A stretch of DNA of 64,000 nt from [Pasteurella] aerogenes (GCA_900637275.1 LR134362.1:434001-498000), one strand, 5' to 3'. Shown: positions 51,618 to 59,786, counted from the stretch's first letter. Notes: a model not told the origin generated them from the letters alone. A program made the numbers and translations.

Positions 51618-52398
51618 ATTTTTTTATGGGTAATAAGGCTTTAAAAAATAAATAGGCTTTTTTTAATAATTTTCTGCCGGCGGGTCCGATTAATTTTTTC
51701 AAATAATAAAAACGCACATTTTCGATTACCCGTTCTTCCGTATTACGAACCGTAGATTCAAAAGGGATCACCACTTTAATTGGTGTCGGAATCATGGCAT
51801 AGACATTAGAAAACTCACTGCTGCCTGTATATAAATCAATCGGCATGCTCATCGGAGAAATTGCCTTTAATAATTTTGTTGCGCCTTTTTTATTAATTAA
51901 ATAAGCATGTGTACCATAACCATAATCTGATAAACGACATAATTTAAAGGTGTCATTTAATTTATGTTGATCCCAAAAACTGGTGGGCGATTGTATTTCT
52001 TGTGTGCCGATATAATCCGCGTAATGTCCTAATAAAACTAAATCCCAATGAGAAGGGAATTTATTAATTAAAGCAATGGCTTCTTTGAAATCTTTTTCAA
52101 ATGCTACATCATCTTCTAATACCAATGCTTGCTCGATATTATGTGTCAACATATACTCATAAATTACTTTATGACTTAATGCACATCCAATTTCACCTCT
52201 TTTTAGGCTACGCTGAATTTTTTGCTGTGCTGCTGTATCATCATAAACAGAAGCCACATATTCTTCCGATAAATCTTTACCATAAACCGCGTCAATAAAT
52301 ATCGGATCAATTTGATTTTCTTGACACAACGTAATCATATAATTACGTCTGTCAATAGAAGTTTTTAAATTAATAATAAAAACAGTTAAATTTTCCAT
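51607..52398 (-). CDS. Family 25 glycosyltransferase (LOS biosynthesis, Lex2B/LgtB-like)
   Basis: The GT25 family includes the Haemophilus and Neisseria enzymes that add galactose or glucose to lipooligosaccharide. The 263-residue product opens VFIINLKTSIDRRNYM, has RGEIGCALSHKVIYEYML (a GT25 hallmark) and the metal site ALVLEDDVAFEKDF. A YGYGTHAYLINKKGATKLL segment follows. The C-terminus is basic and hydrophobic (YYLKKLIGPAGRKLLKKAY), probably a membrane contact. No simple-sequence repeat tract of the lex2A kind was seen upstream, so phase variation is not evident. The sugar is unknown. Confidence 0.88.
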   Translation of the reverse strand: MENLTVFIINLKTSIDRRNYMITLCQENQIDPIFIDAVYGKDLSEEYVASVYDDTAAQQKIQRSLKRGEIGCALSHKVIYEYMLTHNIEQALVLEDDVAFEKDFKEAIALINKFPSHWDLVLLGHYADYIGTQEIQSPTSFWDQHKLNDTFKLCRLSDYGYGTHAYLINKKGATKLLKAISPMSMPIDLYTGSSEFSNVYAMIPTPIKVVIPFESTVRNTEERVIENVRFYYLKKLIGPAGRKLLKKAYLFFKALLPIKKYDN

Positions 52399-52419
52399 TT
52401 TTGTTCAGCCTTTTATGTA

Positions 52420-53484
52420 TTAAACGGATTCTTTATTTTCAACTTGGTATTTTTTAGCAAAATCTACATCATAAGTCCATTTTTCATAATAGCCGAAGTT
52501 TTTTCCATACGAATTATTACAAACTTCATTAGGTAATTCTAATAAGCAGGAAAAAATATGTCCGTGCAAACGGCTGGTTACCACTTTATCATAAGAAGAA
52601 AATAGCTTGATCATTCTGTTGACAATACGATTTGAATGATTAAACCAAATTGTATTAACTACATCTTTTATCCATTTTGATTGATATTTTTGACCGATTG
52701 CCGATAGTACATTACTTAATTTTAATACCACTCGATCTTGGAAATTAATCACATCTTCCCAATCGCAGACAACATCTTTTTCGCTTAATGTTGCTTGAAT
52801 ATTTCGTTCAATATCACTGGCTTCAATATCTTTGCGCAAAAAATATAAGGTATTATTTTTATTCGGATCTTGAGTTTTGATTGGCAATGAACCGTATAAT
52901 TGATGCGCCATATCCGGCGATAAAAATACATTATTTGAAAAGGCAGACATAATGCCTTTCGTCATATCATCACGGGCAAATAAATAACATTGCGAATGTG
53001 CTTGAAAAATATCGGAAGAGGCTTTTAAATTTTCTGCTTTTGAAAAAAAAGCAGTTTGCGGCAGCACGATAATCCGGTTTTGTGGAAAATGAATCGCTAA
53101 ATCTTCCCGTAATTTTTGTTGATCCGGATAGAGATCGCCAAAATTACCCCCACCATGACATAATAATGTGGTTTTAGGGGTAATTAATTGTTTGACTTCG
53201 TTAATATCAAAGGTGGGAATGCATCTTCTTAAACGCACATTAATATCATAATCTTTGAAAAATTGTTCGGTTCCTAAATAAATTAATAAATCCCCTACAT
53301 TAGTATGTAGCGGATAATCAAAATACATAACATCGTTTTTATCTTCGATTAATTCACAGATTTGACTTAATTGTGATTTTAACAAGGTTAATTTGTTATT
53401 CATTTTTACTCTTACTTCGTCATCAAAAAGGTACTTGAAAATTGGCTCGCTTGGCTTCTTTCCAAGATAAGAAAAATGGCTCAT
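52420..53484 (-). CDS. Polysaccharide pyruvyl transferase family protein
   Basis: Members add a pyruvate ketal to, or otherwise modify, surface polysaccharide. Family marks are DYPLHTNVGDLLIYLGTEQF, LLCHGGGNFGDLYP, RIIVLPQTAFF and the C-terminal KVVTSRLHGHIFSCLLELP (the SRLH motif). I use the ATG giving MSHFSYLGKK (354 residues). An ATG 27 codons later (MNNKLTLLK) has a somewhat better ribosome site (AAGAG) and is a real alternative. A TTGTCA-N17-GATATT promoter lies just upstream in the gap after rlmM. First gene of the cluster. The reaction itself is inferred from family only. Confidence 0.8.
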   Translation of the reverse strand: MSHFSYLGKKPSEPIFKYLFDDEVRVKMNNKLTLLKSQLSQICELIEDKNDVMYFDYPLHTNVGDLLIYLGTEQFFKDYDINVRLRRCIPTFDINEVKQLITPKTTLLCHGGGNFGDLYPDQQKLREDLAIHFPQNRIIVLPQTAFFSKAENLKASSDIFQAHSQCYLFARDDMTKGIMSAFSNNVFLSPDMAHQLYGSLPIKTQDPNKNNTLYFLRKDIEASDIERNIQATLSEKDVVCDWEDVINFQDRVVLKLSNVLSAIGQKYQSKWIKDVVNTIWFNHSNRIVNRMIKLFSSYDKVVTSRLHGHIFSCLLELPNEVCNNSYGKNFGYYEKWTYDVDFAKKYQVENKESV

Positions 53485-53574
53485 TCTAAATCTTAGCGTA
53501 TAAAAAACCAAGCAATATCCATAAAATTTACACTTTTGACAATGAGCTTATCACAATCGCGTTATACCACCAAA

Positions 53575-54672
53575 TTATCCTTTATTTTTCAAGCGAATAT
53601 AAACGGTGACTTCTTCACGGTCATGATATAAATGTTTGGCGCGAATAACGCAGTGGAGTCCTTGTTGTAATAAGTCATCTTCGATGCGTTGCAAACATTG
53701 TTGTACTTCTACATAACGTTTTTTCATCGGCAATTTCAGATTAAAAATACTTTCGCAGCACCAACCATTGATAAACCATTTGCTAATTAACGCCGCGATG
53801 CGACTTGGCTGTTCCACCATATCACACACCAACCAATCTATTTTTTGTTTTTTAGGCGGTTGGAATTTAAAGCCATCTTCAGAGCAATGTTCAATTCTTC
53901 CGGTTTCATGCAGACTATCTGCCATTTTCCCATGATCGACGGCATACACAAACAAACCGCGTTTCACCAATTGATAGGTCCAGCCACCCGGACAAGCGCC
54001 AAGATCAACGGCATACATTGTGTCGTTCAATCTTGTTCTTTCTTCTTCTTTAGGAATAAAGGTTAAAATGGCTTCTTCTAATTTTAAAGTTGAACGACTT
54101 GGTGCATCTGTTGGAAATTTTAAACGAGGGATGCCCATAAAATGCGCTGAATGGTTGCGATTATAAGAATATCCAACATAGCAGTTAGTTGCATTAATGA
54201 AAAAAATGTGCAAAGTTAGACCGCACTTTTTCCCGGTAGAGACATTTAACCAACCTTGTTTTTTCAAGGCTTGGCGCAATGGAACGGTAAATTTGCGACA
54301 AAAGGTCAATAAGGCTTTATCTTCATTGGTGTCGGCAGTTTCAACGAGCAATTCATTACTTAAATTTAAATTGATCTGATGTGCTAGCGCTCGGTATTGT
54401 TGCACAATCGGCGAAATGCGATCTTCTGGTGTCAGGTCGTGTAATAAATCAGAAACCACAACCAGTTGGCGTACAAAAATCCATTGATGAAAGGGAATTT
54501 CACGTGCAAGACGATCAGCTTCGCCCGCTTGGTAGCATTCAAATATCACATAACCGGATTGTTCTACTACGCGAGCGAACCCAAAGATCCCAAGTGCGGT
54601 CGCTTTTTCATTCATTTCTGCCGCGACTTCTTTTTCAAAGCCCGCGCGGCAATATAATGCTAATTTATTCAT
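53575..54672 (-). CDS. rlmM: 23S rRNA 2'-O-ribose C2498 methyltransferase
   Basis: SAM-dependent methylation of 23S rRNA C2498. The 365-residue product has an N-terminal THUMP-like region and a Rossmann methyltransferase domain with AVDLGACPGGWTYQLVKRG (SAM motif). DWLVCDMVEQPSRIAALI holds the catalytic Asp of the K-D-K-E set. I start at MNKLALYCRAG after AGGATAAAATTG; the frame extends far upstream but into gcvA. It overlaps the gcvA stop by 8 bp, so the two are co-transcribed. Confidence 0.96.
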   Translation of the reverse strand: MNKLALYCRAGFEKEVAAEMNEKATALGIFGFARVVEQSGYVIFECYQAGEADRLAREIPFHQWIFVRQLVVVSDLLHDLTPEDRISPIVQQYRALAHQINLNLSNELLVETADTNEDKALLTFCRKFTVPLRQALKKQGWLNVSTGKKCGLTLHIFFINATNCYVGYSYNRNHSAHFMGIPRLKFPTDAPSRSTLKLEEAILTFIPKEEERTRLNDTMYAVDLGACPGGWTYQLVKRGLFVYAVDHGKMADSLHETGRIEHCSEDGFKFQPPKKQKIDWLVCDMVEQPSRIAALISKWFINGWCCESIFNLKLPMKKRYVEVQQCLQRIEDDLLQQGLHCVIRAKHLYHDREEVTVYIRLKNKG

Positions 54673-55561
54673 CAATTTTATCCTGTGTAATGGATTTAGT
54701 GATCCAATCTCTGAACGCCACAATACGTTCGTTAGTTGTTTGATCAAGATGATTGACCACATAAAAGGATTTCGGATCGGATAAATTGCTCGGCAAAACG
54801 ACACACAAATTGCCGTTATCGATCTCTTGCTGCGCTAATATTTTATTCGCCAATACGATGCCTTGTCCATGTACTGCCGCTTGCAGTGCCATAAAGGTGT
54901 GGCTAAAGAGCGGACCATGTTGAATATCCATGCCTTCCAATTGCAGATGATTCATCATATTTTGCCAGTTATCGCGCGTATGAATATGGATAAGTGTATG
55001 TTTTTTCAAATCTTCTGCATTTTTTACCGATGAGTTTTCGAGTAATTTTGGCGAGGCTAAAATAAGCAATTTTTCATCCACCAATTTTTCTACATATAAA
55101 TTATCCCAATATCCTCGCCCGTAATAAATAGCAATATCAACATCTTTACTTAATGCGCCTTCATCTTGATCCACACCTTTTAAGCGCACTTCAATATCGG
55201 GATAACGGCGGTTAAATTCGCTTAAATGCGGCACTAACCATTGCATTCCAAAAGTTTGTGGCACGCTAATGGTTAAATGTTTGTCATTTTTTTGTGCCAC
55301 AATTTTATCCGTCGCTTCGGAGAGTTTACGTAAAATTTTGGCTACATCGATAAAATAAGCTTGTCCGATTTCGGTTAATTCTAAGGCACGATTTTTTCGT
55401 TTAAACAACTCAGTGCCTAAAAAATCTTCTAATAATTTTATTTGATGGCTCACGGCAGCTTGCGTAACAAACAATTCTTCTGCTGCTTTTGTGAAGCTTA
55501 AATGTCTTGCGGAACATTCGAAAGCTTTCAGTGAATTCAAGGGAGGCAAACGTTTATACAT
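54665..55561 (-). CDS. gcvA: Glycine cleavage regulator GcvA (LysR family)
   Basis: LysR-type regulator of glycine cleavage and activator of the small RNA GcvB in enterics. The 298-residue product has an N-terminal winged helix, RLPPLNSLKAFECSARHLSF then TKAAEELFVTQAAVSHQIKL, and a substrate-binding domain with TISVPQTFGMQWLVPHL. The start MYKRLPPLN follows GGGAAGA. Divergent GcvB RNA starts about 125 bp away, the conserved gcvA/gcvB layout. rlmM follows with overlap. Confidence 0.95.
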   Translation of the reverse strand: MYKRLPPLNSLKAFECSARHLSFTKAAEELFVTQAAVSHQIKLLEDFLGTELFKRKNRALELTEIGQAYFIDVAKILRKLSEATDKIVAQKNDKHLTISVPQTFGMQWLVPHLSEFNRRYPDIEVRLKGVDQDEGALSKDVDIAIYYGRGYWDNLYVEKLVDEKLLILASPKLLENSSVKNAEDLKKHTLIHIHTRDNWQNMMNHLQLEGMDIQHGPLFSHTFMALQAAVHGQGIVLANKILAQQEIDNGNLCVVLPSNLSDPKSFYVVNHLDQTTNERIVAFRDWITKSITQDKIDE

Positions 55562-55650
55562 AAATCTTCCCAATGCTAAAAATTTCATTTATAATAAGTA
55601 AGATTTTGTTCGGATTAGTTTTTTTTATGCTTCAGATAAAAAAATATCCT

Positions 55651-55679
55651 TTGTCCAACCTTACCATTCTCACTACAAT
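55651..55679 (+). promoter_or_regulatory. gcvB promoter
   Basis: TTGTCC (55651-55656) and TACAAT (55674-55679) with exact 17-bp spacing. GcvA binding sites should lie in the 90 bp between this and the gcvA start. Confidence 0.7.
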
Positions 55680-55685
55680 GCCCAC

Positions 55686-55869
55686 ATACTTAATGATTGG
55701 TAATTCCTTACTGGTTAAAGAGTTTCGGATTTAAGTATGATGTTGTGTTTGCATATTGTTCGGCAAGATTGCCCGAACAGAGTAACTGATTAAGTTACTC
55801 ATTTCACTTCCTGTATATTTTTTAAACCTAATTAGGTTACACACCGTTTCTTTGAAGCGGTGTTTTTTT
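55686..55869 (+). ncRNA. gcvB: Small RNA GcvB
   Basis: Hfq-dependent regulator that represses mRNAs for peptide and amino acid transporters in enterics. The G/U-rich R1 seed TTGTGTTTGCATATTG (inside 55740-55761) and the conserved TTTCACTTCCTGTA (55802-55815) match enteric GcvB. Hairpins GTTCGG/CCGAAC (55758-55778) and GAGTAACT/AGTTACTC (55780-55800) are followed by a terminator stem ACACCGTTTC / GAAGCGGTGT (55841-55863) with seven T. Divergence from gcvA clinches it. About 184 nt. Confidence 0.93.
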
Positions 55870-56038
55870 ATCTGCCGAATTCTATCACAATCTCTATCGA
55901 ATTACCTTTTTAATCTCGGTCATTTTACTTAATCGTATAAAAAATAAATATTTTTATAACTAAATTATTTGCAAGCCTCCCAGAATGGTGTAGATTAAAA
56001 AACACTTTTATAAATCACTAAATTAAAAGGAAAATGAG

Positions 56039-57058
56039 ATGAGTAAAGATATTGATTGGAAAAATTTAGGTTTCAGTTATATCAAAACCGATTATCGCTA
56101 TATTGCGTATTGGAAAGACGGAAAATGGTCAAAAGGCGAGTTAACGCAAGATAATGTTTTACATATTAGCGAAGGATCTACAGCACTTCATTACGGTCAA
56201 CAATGTTTCGAAGGATTAAAAGCCTATCGTTGTAAAGACGGTTCAATTAATTTATTCCGACCGGATCAAAATGCACAACGTATGCAAGCCAGTTGTCGTC
56301 GTTTATTAATGCCTGAAATCCCAATCGAAATGTTTGTTGATGCTTGTAAACAAGTGGTCAAAGCGAATGAAGAATGGCTTGCGCCTTATGGTAGCGGCGC
56401 GACCTTATATTTGCGTCCGTTTTTAATTGGCGTTGGCGATAACGTTGGCGTAAGTCCAGCACCGGAATATATTTTCTCTATTTTCTGCTGTCCGGTTGGT
56501 GCCTATTTCAAAGGTGGTGTCAAACCGACAAACTTTGTGGTATCCGAATACGATCGTGCTGCGCCACACGGAACTGGTGCGGCGAAAGTGGGTGGAAACT
56601 ACGCTGCCAGTTTATATCCTGGTAAACAAGCAAAAGCGCATAACTTTGGTGATTGTATTTACCTTGATCCGGCAACGCATACTAAAATTGAAGAAGTCGG
56701 ATCGGCAAACTTTTTCGGTATTACCAAAGATAATAAATTTGTAACGCCATTATCGCCATCAATTTTACCAAGTATCACTAAATATTCTCTGCTTTATCTT
56801 GCAAAAGAACGTTTAGGTATGGAAACCATCGAAGGCGATGTGTATATTAACGAACTTGATCAATTTAAAGAAGCTGGTGCTTGCGGAACCGCGGCGGTGA
56901 TCACGCCAATCGGTGGCATTCAATATGGTGATGATTTCCATGTTTTTTATTCCGAAACAGATGTCGGGGAAATCACACAAAAACTCTACAATGAATTAGT
57001 CGGTATCCAATTTGGCGATATTGAAGCGCCGGAAGGCTGGATTGTGAAAGTTGAGTAA
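56039..57058 (+). CDS. ilvE: Branched-chain amino acid aminotransferase
   Basis: Fold-type IV PLP enzyme for the last step of leucine, isoleucine and valine synthesis. The 339-residue product is the longer type II BCAT common in Firmicutes, eukaryotes and Haemophilus, not the about 309-residue E. coli form. Visible: HYGQQCFEGLKAYR, LYLRPFLIGVG, the PLP Lys in HGTGAAKVGGNYAAS, and EEVGSANFFGI. AAGGAAAATGAG precedes the ATG. Its own terminator follows. Confidence 0.95.
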   Translation: MSKDIDWKNLGFSYIKTDYRYIAYWKDGKWSKGELTQDNVLHISEGSTALHYGQQCFEGLKAYRCKDGSINLFRPDQNAQRMQASCRRLLMPEIPIEMFVDACKQVVKANEEWLAPYGSGATLYLRPFLIGVGDNVGVSPAPEYIFSIFCCPVGAYFKGGVKPTNFVVSEYDRAAPHGTGAAKVGGNYAASLYPGKQAKAHNFGDCIYLDPATHTKIEEVGSANFFGITKDNKFVTPLSPSILPSITKYSLLYLAKERLGMETIEGDVYINELDQFKEAGACGTAAVITPIGGIQYGDDFHVFYSETDVGEITQKLYNELVGIQFGDIEAPEGWIVKVE

Positions 57059-57081
57059 CTGATCAAATTTAGTCAGTAAAG

Positions 57082-57109
57082 AAGTGGACTGCGGTCCACT
57101 TTTTCTTTT
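57082..57109 (+). terminator. Terminator of ilvE
   Basis: AAGTGGAC-TGCG-GTCCACTT, an 8-bp stem with tetraloop, then TTTCTTTTC, 23 bp past the stop. Confidence 0.88.
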
Positions 57110-57207
57110 CCCTTTTCCTAAAAGGTTTTTTTATGAAAAATTCATTCTCATTGGCATGAATCTGTTTTAGAATGGTAACAGATTATTTACATCAGATTTG
57201 TACCGCT

Positions 57208-57756
57208 ATGAAACTAAATATCCCAACGATTTTAACGCTTTTTCGAGTTGTATTAATTCCCTTTTTTGTCATCGCATTTTACTTACCTTTTACTTGGGCG
57301 CCCTTGTTGACCACGGCAATCTTTTTCGTCGCATCGGTCACAGATTGGTTCGACGGTTATCTGGCGCGAAAATGGAATCAAAGTACGCCATTCGGTGCGT
57401 TTTTAGATCCGGTTGCCGATAAAATTATGGTAGTGGCTGCTTTGGTGCTTATCGTTGAATATCAACATTCATTTTGGGTAACGCTACCTGCGATCGTGAT
57501 GATTTCTCGTGAAATTATTATTTCCGCCTTGCGCGAATGGATGGCGGAAATTGGCGAGCGCAGCAAAGTAGCGGTATCCTGGTTAGGAAAAGTGAAAACC
57601 ACATCGCAAATGTTGGCGTTAGGCGGTTTATTATGGCGTTACAATGTATTAATGGAAATTGCTGCAATTGTATTACTTTATATTGCGGCAATTCTCACGG
57701 TATGGTCGATGCTGCAATATCTTCGCGCAGCAAAAGATACGCTATTAAAAGAGTAA
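57208..57756 (+). CDS. pgsA: CDP-diacylglycerol--glycerol-3-phosphate 3-phosphatidyltransferase
   Basis: Makes phosphatidylglycerophosphate, the committed step to phosphatidylglycerol and cardiolipin. The 182-residue inner-membrane protein has four to five helices and the CDP-alcohol motif DGYLARKWNQSTPFGAFLDP then VADK (D-G-x2-A-R-x8-G-x3-D-x3-D) near residues 60-82. The start MKLNIPTIL matches the family; a longer frame lacks a ribosome site. Followed by an uptake-signal terminator. Confidence 0.96.
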   Translation: MKLNIPTILTLFRVVLIPFFVIAFYLPFTWAPLLTTAIFFVASVTDWFDGYLARKWNQSTPFGAFLDPVADKIMVVAALVLIVEYQHSFWVTLPAIVMISREIIISALREWMAEIGERSKVAVSWLGKVKTTSQMLALGGLLWRYNVLMEIAAIVLLYIAAILTVWSMLQYLRAAKDTLLKE

Positions 57757-57777
57757 CATCGGTTGTATTTTTTCGAT

Positions 57778-57808
57778 AAAAGTGCGGTCAAAATGACCGC
57801 ACTTTTTG
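57778..57808 (+). terminator. Uptake-signal hairpin terminator of pgsA
   Basis: AAAAGTGCGGTCA and TGACCGCACTTTTT around a 3-nt loop, 22 bp past the pgsA stop. Confidence 0.82.
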
Positions 57809-57876
57809 CTTTGAGCGATAAAAAAACGGAAATTGATCTATTTTTAAGCATTCGATAAAAAACTGCTAATTTGTAT

Positions 57877-57904
57877 TTGACTAATAGCTAAAAATCCGTA
57901 AAAT
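57877..57904 (+). promoter_or_regulatory. Promoter of the tRNA-Gly/tRNA-Leu unit
   Basis: TTGACT (57877-57882), 16-bp spacer, TAAAAT (57899-57904), 33 bp before tRNA-Gly. Confidence 0.7.
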
Positions 57905-57937
57905 GCACCTCGTTGTTAAGCAACAACTCTTACAAAT

Positions 57938-58013
<76 letters not shown>

Positions 58014-58027
58014 TTTTGTAGCGTCTA

Positions 58028-58114
58028 GCCCGAGTGGTGGAATCGGTAGACACAAGGGATTTAAAATCCCTCGCCTTTCGAGGCGTGCCAGTTCAAGTCT
58101 GGCTTCGGGCACCA
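58028..58114 (+). tRNA. tRNA-Leu (anticodon TAA)
   Basis: 87-nt class II tRNA with a long variable arm (TCGCCTTTCGAGGCG) and encoded CCA. Acceptor GCCCGAG / TTCGGGC with a G-U pair, anticodon loop TTTAAAA. 14 bp after tRNA-Gly. tRNA-Leu genes are known insertion sites for integrative elements in Haemophilus, and the DNA after this one looks like an element scar. Confidence 0.97.
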
Positions 58115-58206
58115 TTTAAAATATAAATAAATTCAATAAGATAGTCGCTAAATGCGGCTTTTTTTACGCCTAAATTTCCTTCCCCCTATTTGCTCAAAAT
58201 GTGGCT

Positions 58207-58239
58207 TGGTGGCTGTTTGGTGGCTGTAAAGTGGCTGTT
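58207..58239. repeat. Three tandem 11-bp repeats (TGGTGGCTGTT type)
   Basis: TGGTGGCTGTT, TGGTGGCTGTA and AAGTGGCTGTT lie end to end; GTGGCT also occurs just before them. The spacing of one helical turn suggests protein-binding iterons. The same unit recurs in the palindrome 34 bp further on. Confidence 0.8.
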
Positions 58240-58272
58240 TATTTTTTATACACAAATCTCAATTGCATTCAC

Positions 58273-58292
58273 TGGTGGCTGTACAGCCACCA
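58273..58292. repeat. 20-bp perfect palindrome of the GTGGCTGT unit
   Basis: TGGTGGCTGT followed at once by its inverse complement ACAGCCACCA. Combined with the tandem copies upstream it gives four direct-orientation units and one inverted unit within 90 bp, a pattern like an integrase arm-site or control region. Confidence 0.8.
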
Positions 58293-58309
58293 AATGACAG
58301 ATAAAAATT

Positions 58310-58499
58310 ATGTGCAAAAATACTGCTGAATGGAATAAAAAGCAAATAGCGGAAGAAAAAACTTCATGCGGATTTTGCTAATGAATTTGATGCCATTTTA
58401 GCAGAACTTAGCTACAGCCGCCCGAAAGGAATTAAAGCCTTGTGTGAGTTTTATCGCTTACATAAAGAAACTGGATGCAAAGAAAAAGGGAGCCTTTAA
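58310..58499 (+). pseudogene. Frameshifted small reading frame, element remnant
   Basis: An ATG frame (MCKNTAEWNKKQIAEEK) stops after 24 codons. A second frame, open from 58350, runs on as KLHADFANEFDAILAELSYS and further to a stop at 58497-58499. The two join smoothly if one base is gained or lost in the A6 run at 58356-58361. The joined protein of about 60 residues is basic and helical; I do not recognise it. Its place after tRNA-Leu and the repeats suggests a decayed mobile-element gene. The last bases lie in the fur terminator. Confidence 0.5.
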
Positions 58500-58505
58500 G
58501 CTCCC
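58483..58505 (-). terminator. Terminator of fldA-fur
   Basis: GGGAGC / GCTCCC stem with a 6-nt loop, then TTTTT on the minus strand, 6 bp past the fur stop. Confidence 0.85.
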
Positions 58506-58511
58506 CATGTA

Positions 58512-58949
58512 TTATTTTTTATGTTCATCGCAGTTTTTGAGATCGCTGCATTTCCCGTATAAATATAGGCTATGAGTTTTGAGTTTAATACCATGTTCGG
58601 CACTGATTTCGCGCTGGCGTTTTTCGATAATTTCATCATTAAATTCAAACACTTTACCGCAATCAACACAGATAATATGATCATGGTGTTCTGCCGGAGC
58701 GAGTTCAAAGACAGATTTGTTGCCTTCAAAGTTATGTCGAATTAAGATGTTGGCCTCATCAAATTGATTAAGCACACGATATACCGTTGCCAAACCAATA
58801 TCTTCACCGCGTTCAAGCAACATCTTATAAATATCTTCTGCAGAAAAATGCTGAACTTGATTTTCTTGCATCAACGCCAAAATAGTTAAGCGAGGTTCTG
58901 TAATTTTGAGTCCTGCTTTTTTCAGTAATTTGATATTTTCTTCAGACAT
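58512..58949 (-). CDS. fur: Ferric uptake regulator Fur
   Basis: Fe2+-dependent repressor of iron uptake genes. The 145-residue product has an N-terminal winged helix (KITEPRLTILALM, EDIGLATVYRVLNQF) and the dimerisation/metal domain with AEHHDHIICVDCGKVFEF, carrying the His-rich metal site and the CxxC pair. A further C-terminal Cys pair is in LYLYGKCSDLKNCDEH. Lies 21 bp after fldA and is closed by a terminator. A probable target is the small RNA at 13.3 kb. Confidence 0.98.
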   Translation of the reverse strand: MSEENIKLLKKAGLKITEPRLTILALMQENQVQHFSAEDIYKMLLERGEDIGLATVYRVLNQFDEANILIRHNFEGNKSVFELAPAEHHDHIICVDCGKVFEFNDEIIEKRQREISAEHGIKLKTHSLYLYGKCSDLKNCDEHKK

Positions 58950-58970
58950 AATGGCCCCTCGTATTTGAAT

Positions 58971-59495
58971 TTAAGCTAACTCTGCCAAGCACATTTCATC
59001 GTAAACTTGTTTTACCCATTTTTCTACGCGCGCAGCAGTCAACTCCGGCTGGCGGTCTTCGTCGATACATAAACCAACGAAAGTATCATCGTCAATTAAT
59101 GCTTGTGAAGATTCAAAATGGTAGCCTTCTGTCGGCCAATGTCCCACAATAATTGCACCGTGAGGTTCGATAATATTGCGTACCGTTCCCATCGCGTCAC
59201 AGAAATATTCTGCGTAATCTTCTTGGTCTCCACAACCAAAAATCGCGACTAATTTATCAGTAAAATCAATTTCTTCCAAGGTTGGGAAAAAATCGTCCCA
59301 GTCACATTGGGCTTCACCGTAATACCAAGTTGGAATGCCGATCATTAAAAAATCATAGGCTTCGATATCTTCTTTAGTGCTTTTCGCAATATCGCGAATA
59401 TCAACAAGGTCGGAGCCTAATTGTTTTTGAATCATTTTGGCAATGTTTTCAGTATTGCCTGTGTCACTACCGTAAAATATACCAACAATAGCCAT
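58971..59495 (-). CDS. fldA: Flavodoxin I
   Basis: FMN electron carrier for reductive enzymes such as pyruvate-formate-lyase activation and ribonucleotide reductase. The 174-residue long-chain flavodoxin has the FMN phosphate loop FYGSDTGNTENIAKMI at residues 7-22, the IGIPTWYYGE flavin loop with Trp, and FGCGDQEDYAEYFCDAM. The fldA-fur order is that of E. coli and H. influenzae. Starts 3 bp after ybfE ends. Confidence 0.97.
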   Translation of the reverse strand: MAIVGIFYGSDTGNTENIAKMIQKQLGSDLVDIRDIAKSTKEDIEAYDFLMIGIPTWYYGEAQCDWDDFFPTLEEIDFTDKLVAIFGCGDQEDYAEYFCDAMGTVRNIIEPHGAIIVGHWPTEGYHFESSQALIDDDTFVGLCIDEDRQPELTAARVEKWVKQVYDEMCLAELA

Positions 59496-59498
59496 GTG

Positions 59499-59786
59499 TT
59501 ATTTCCTATTTTCTTGTACCGAAAAATAATGTTGTAAGATATTTTCAATTAATTCTGCGCGGCTGGTGCCTTGCTTTGACGCTTGCGCCTCTAATTTTTG
59601 CACCAATTCCAAATGCAGCTTTAATTCAATCCGTTTCAACCCGCTTGATTTATCTCGGCGCAGTTGATTTCGCTTGTTAACTCGAATTTGTTGCTCTCGG
59701 GTTAGCGGGTTGGTTTTGGGACGACCCACCTTAGGAGTATTTGCAAACAGATCCAACGTTATACAATCTGCATCCTGTTTTGCCAT
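59499..59786 (-). CDS. ybfE: YbfE family protein (CopG/RHH-like)
   Basis: 95-residue protein of unknown function, LexA-regulated in E. coli. The N-terminal tail (KVGRPKTNPLTREQQIRVNK) looks like a DNA-contacting basic arm. The C-terminal half, SGLKRIELKLHLELVQKLEA then QASKQGTSRAELIE, fits a ribbon-helix-helix fold. I start at ATG (MAKQDADC) rather than a TTG two codons earlier. Sits upstream of fldA-fur as in E. coli. No clear SOS box was seen here. Confidence 0.88.
   Translation of the reverse strand: MAKQDADCITLDLFANTPKVGRPKTNPLTREQQIRVNKRNQLRRDKSSGLKRIELKLHLELVQKLEAQASKQGTSRAELIENILQHYFSVQENRK

Noticed and set aside
51607..52398. Phase-variable repeat tract of the lex2 type before the GT25 gene
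   Set aside because: No tetranucleotide repeat run is visible in or before the gene.
58273..58292. CRISPR-like array beside tRNA-Leu
   Set aside because: The repeat units are 10-11 bp with no unique spacers of constant size; no cas gene is nearby.
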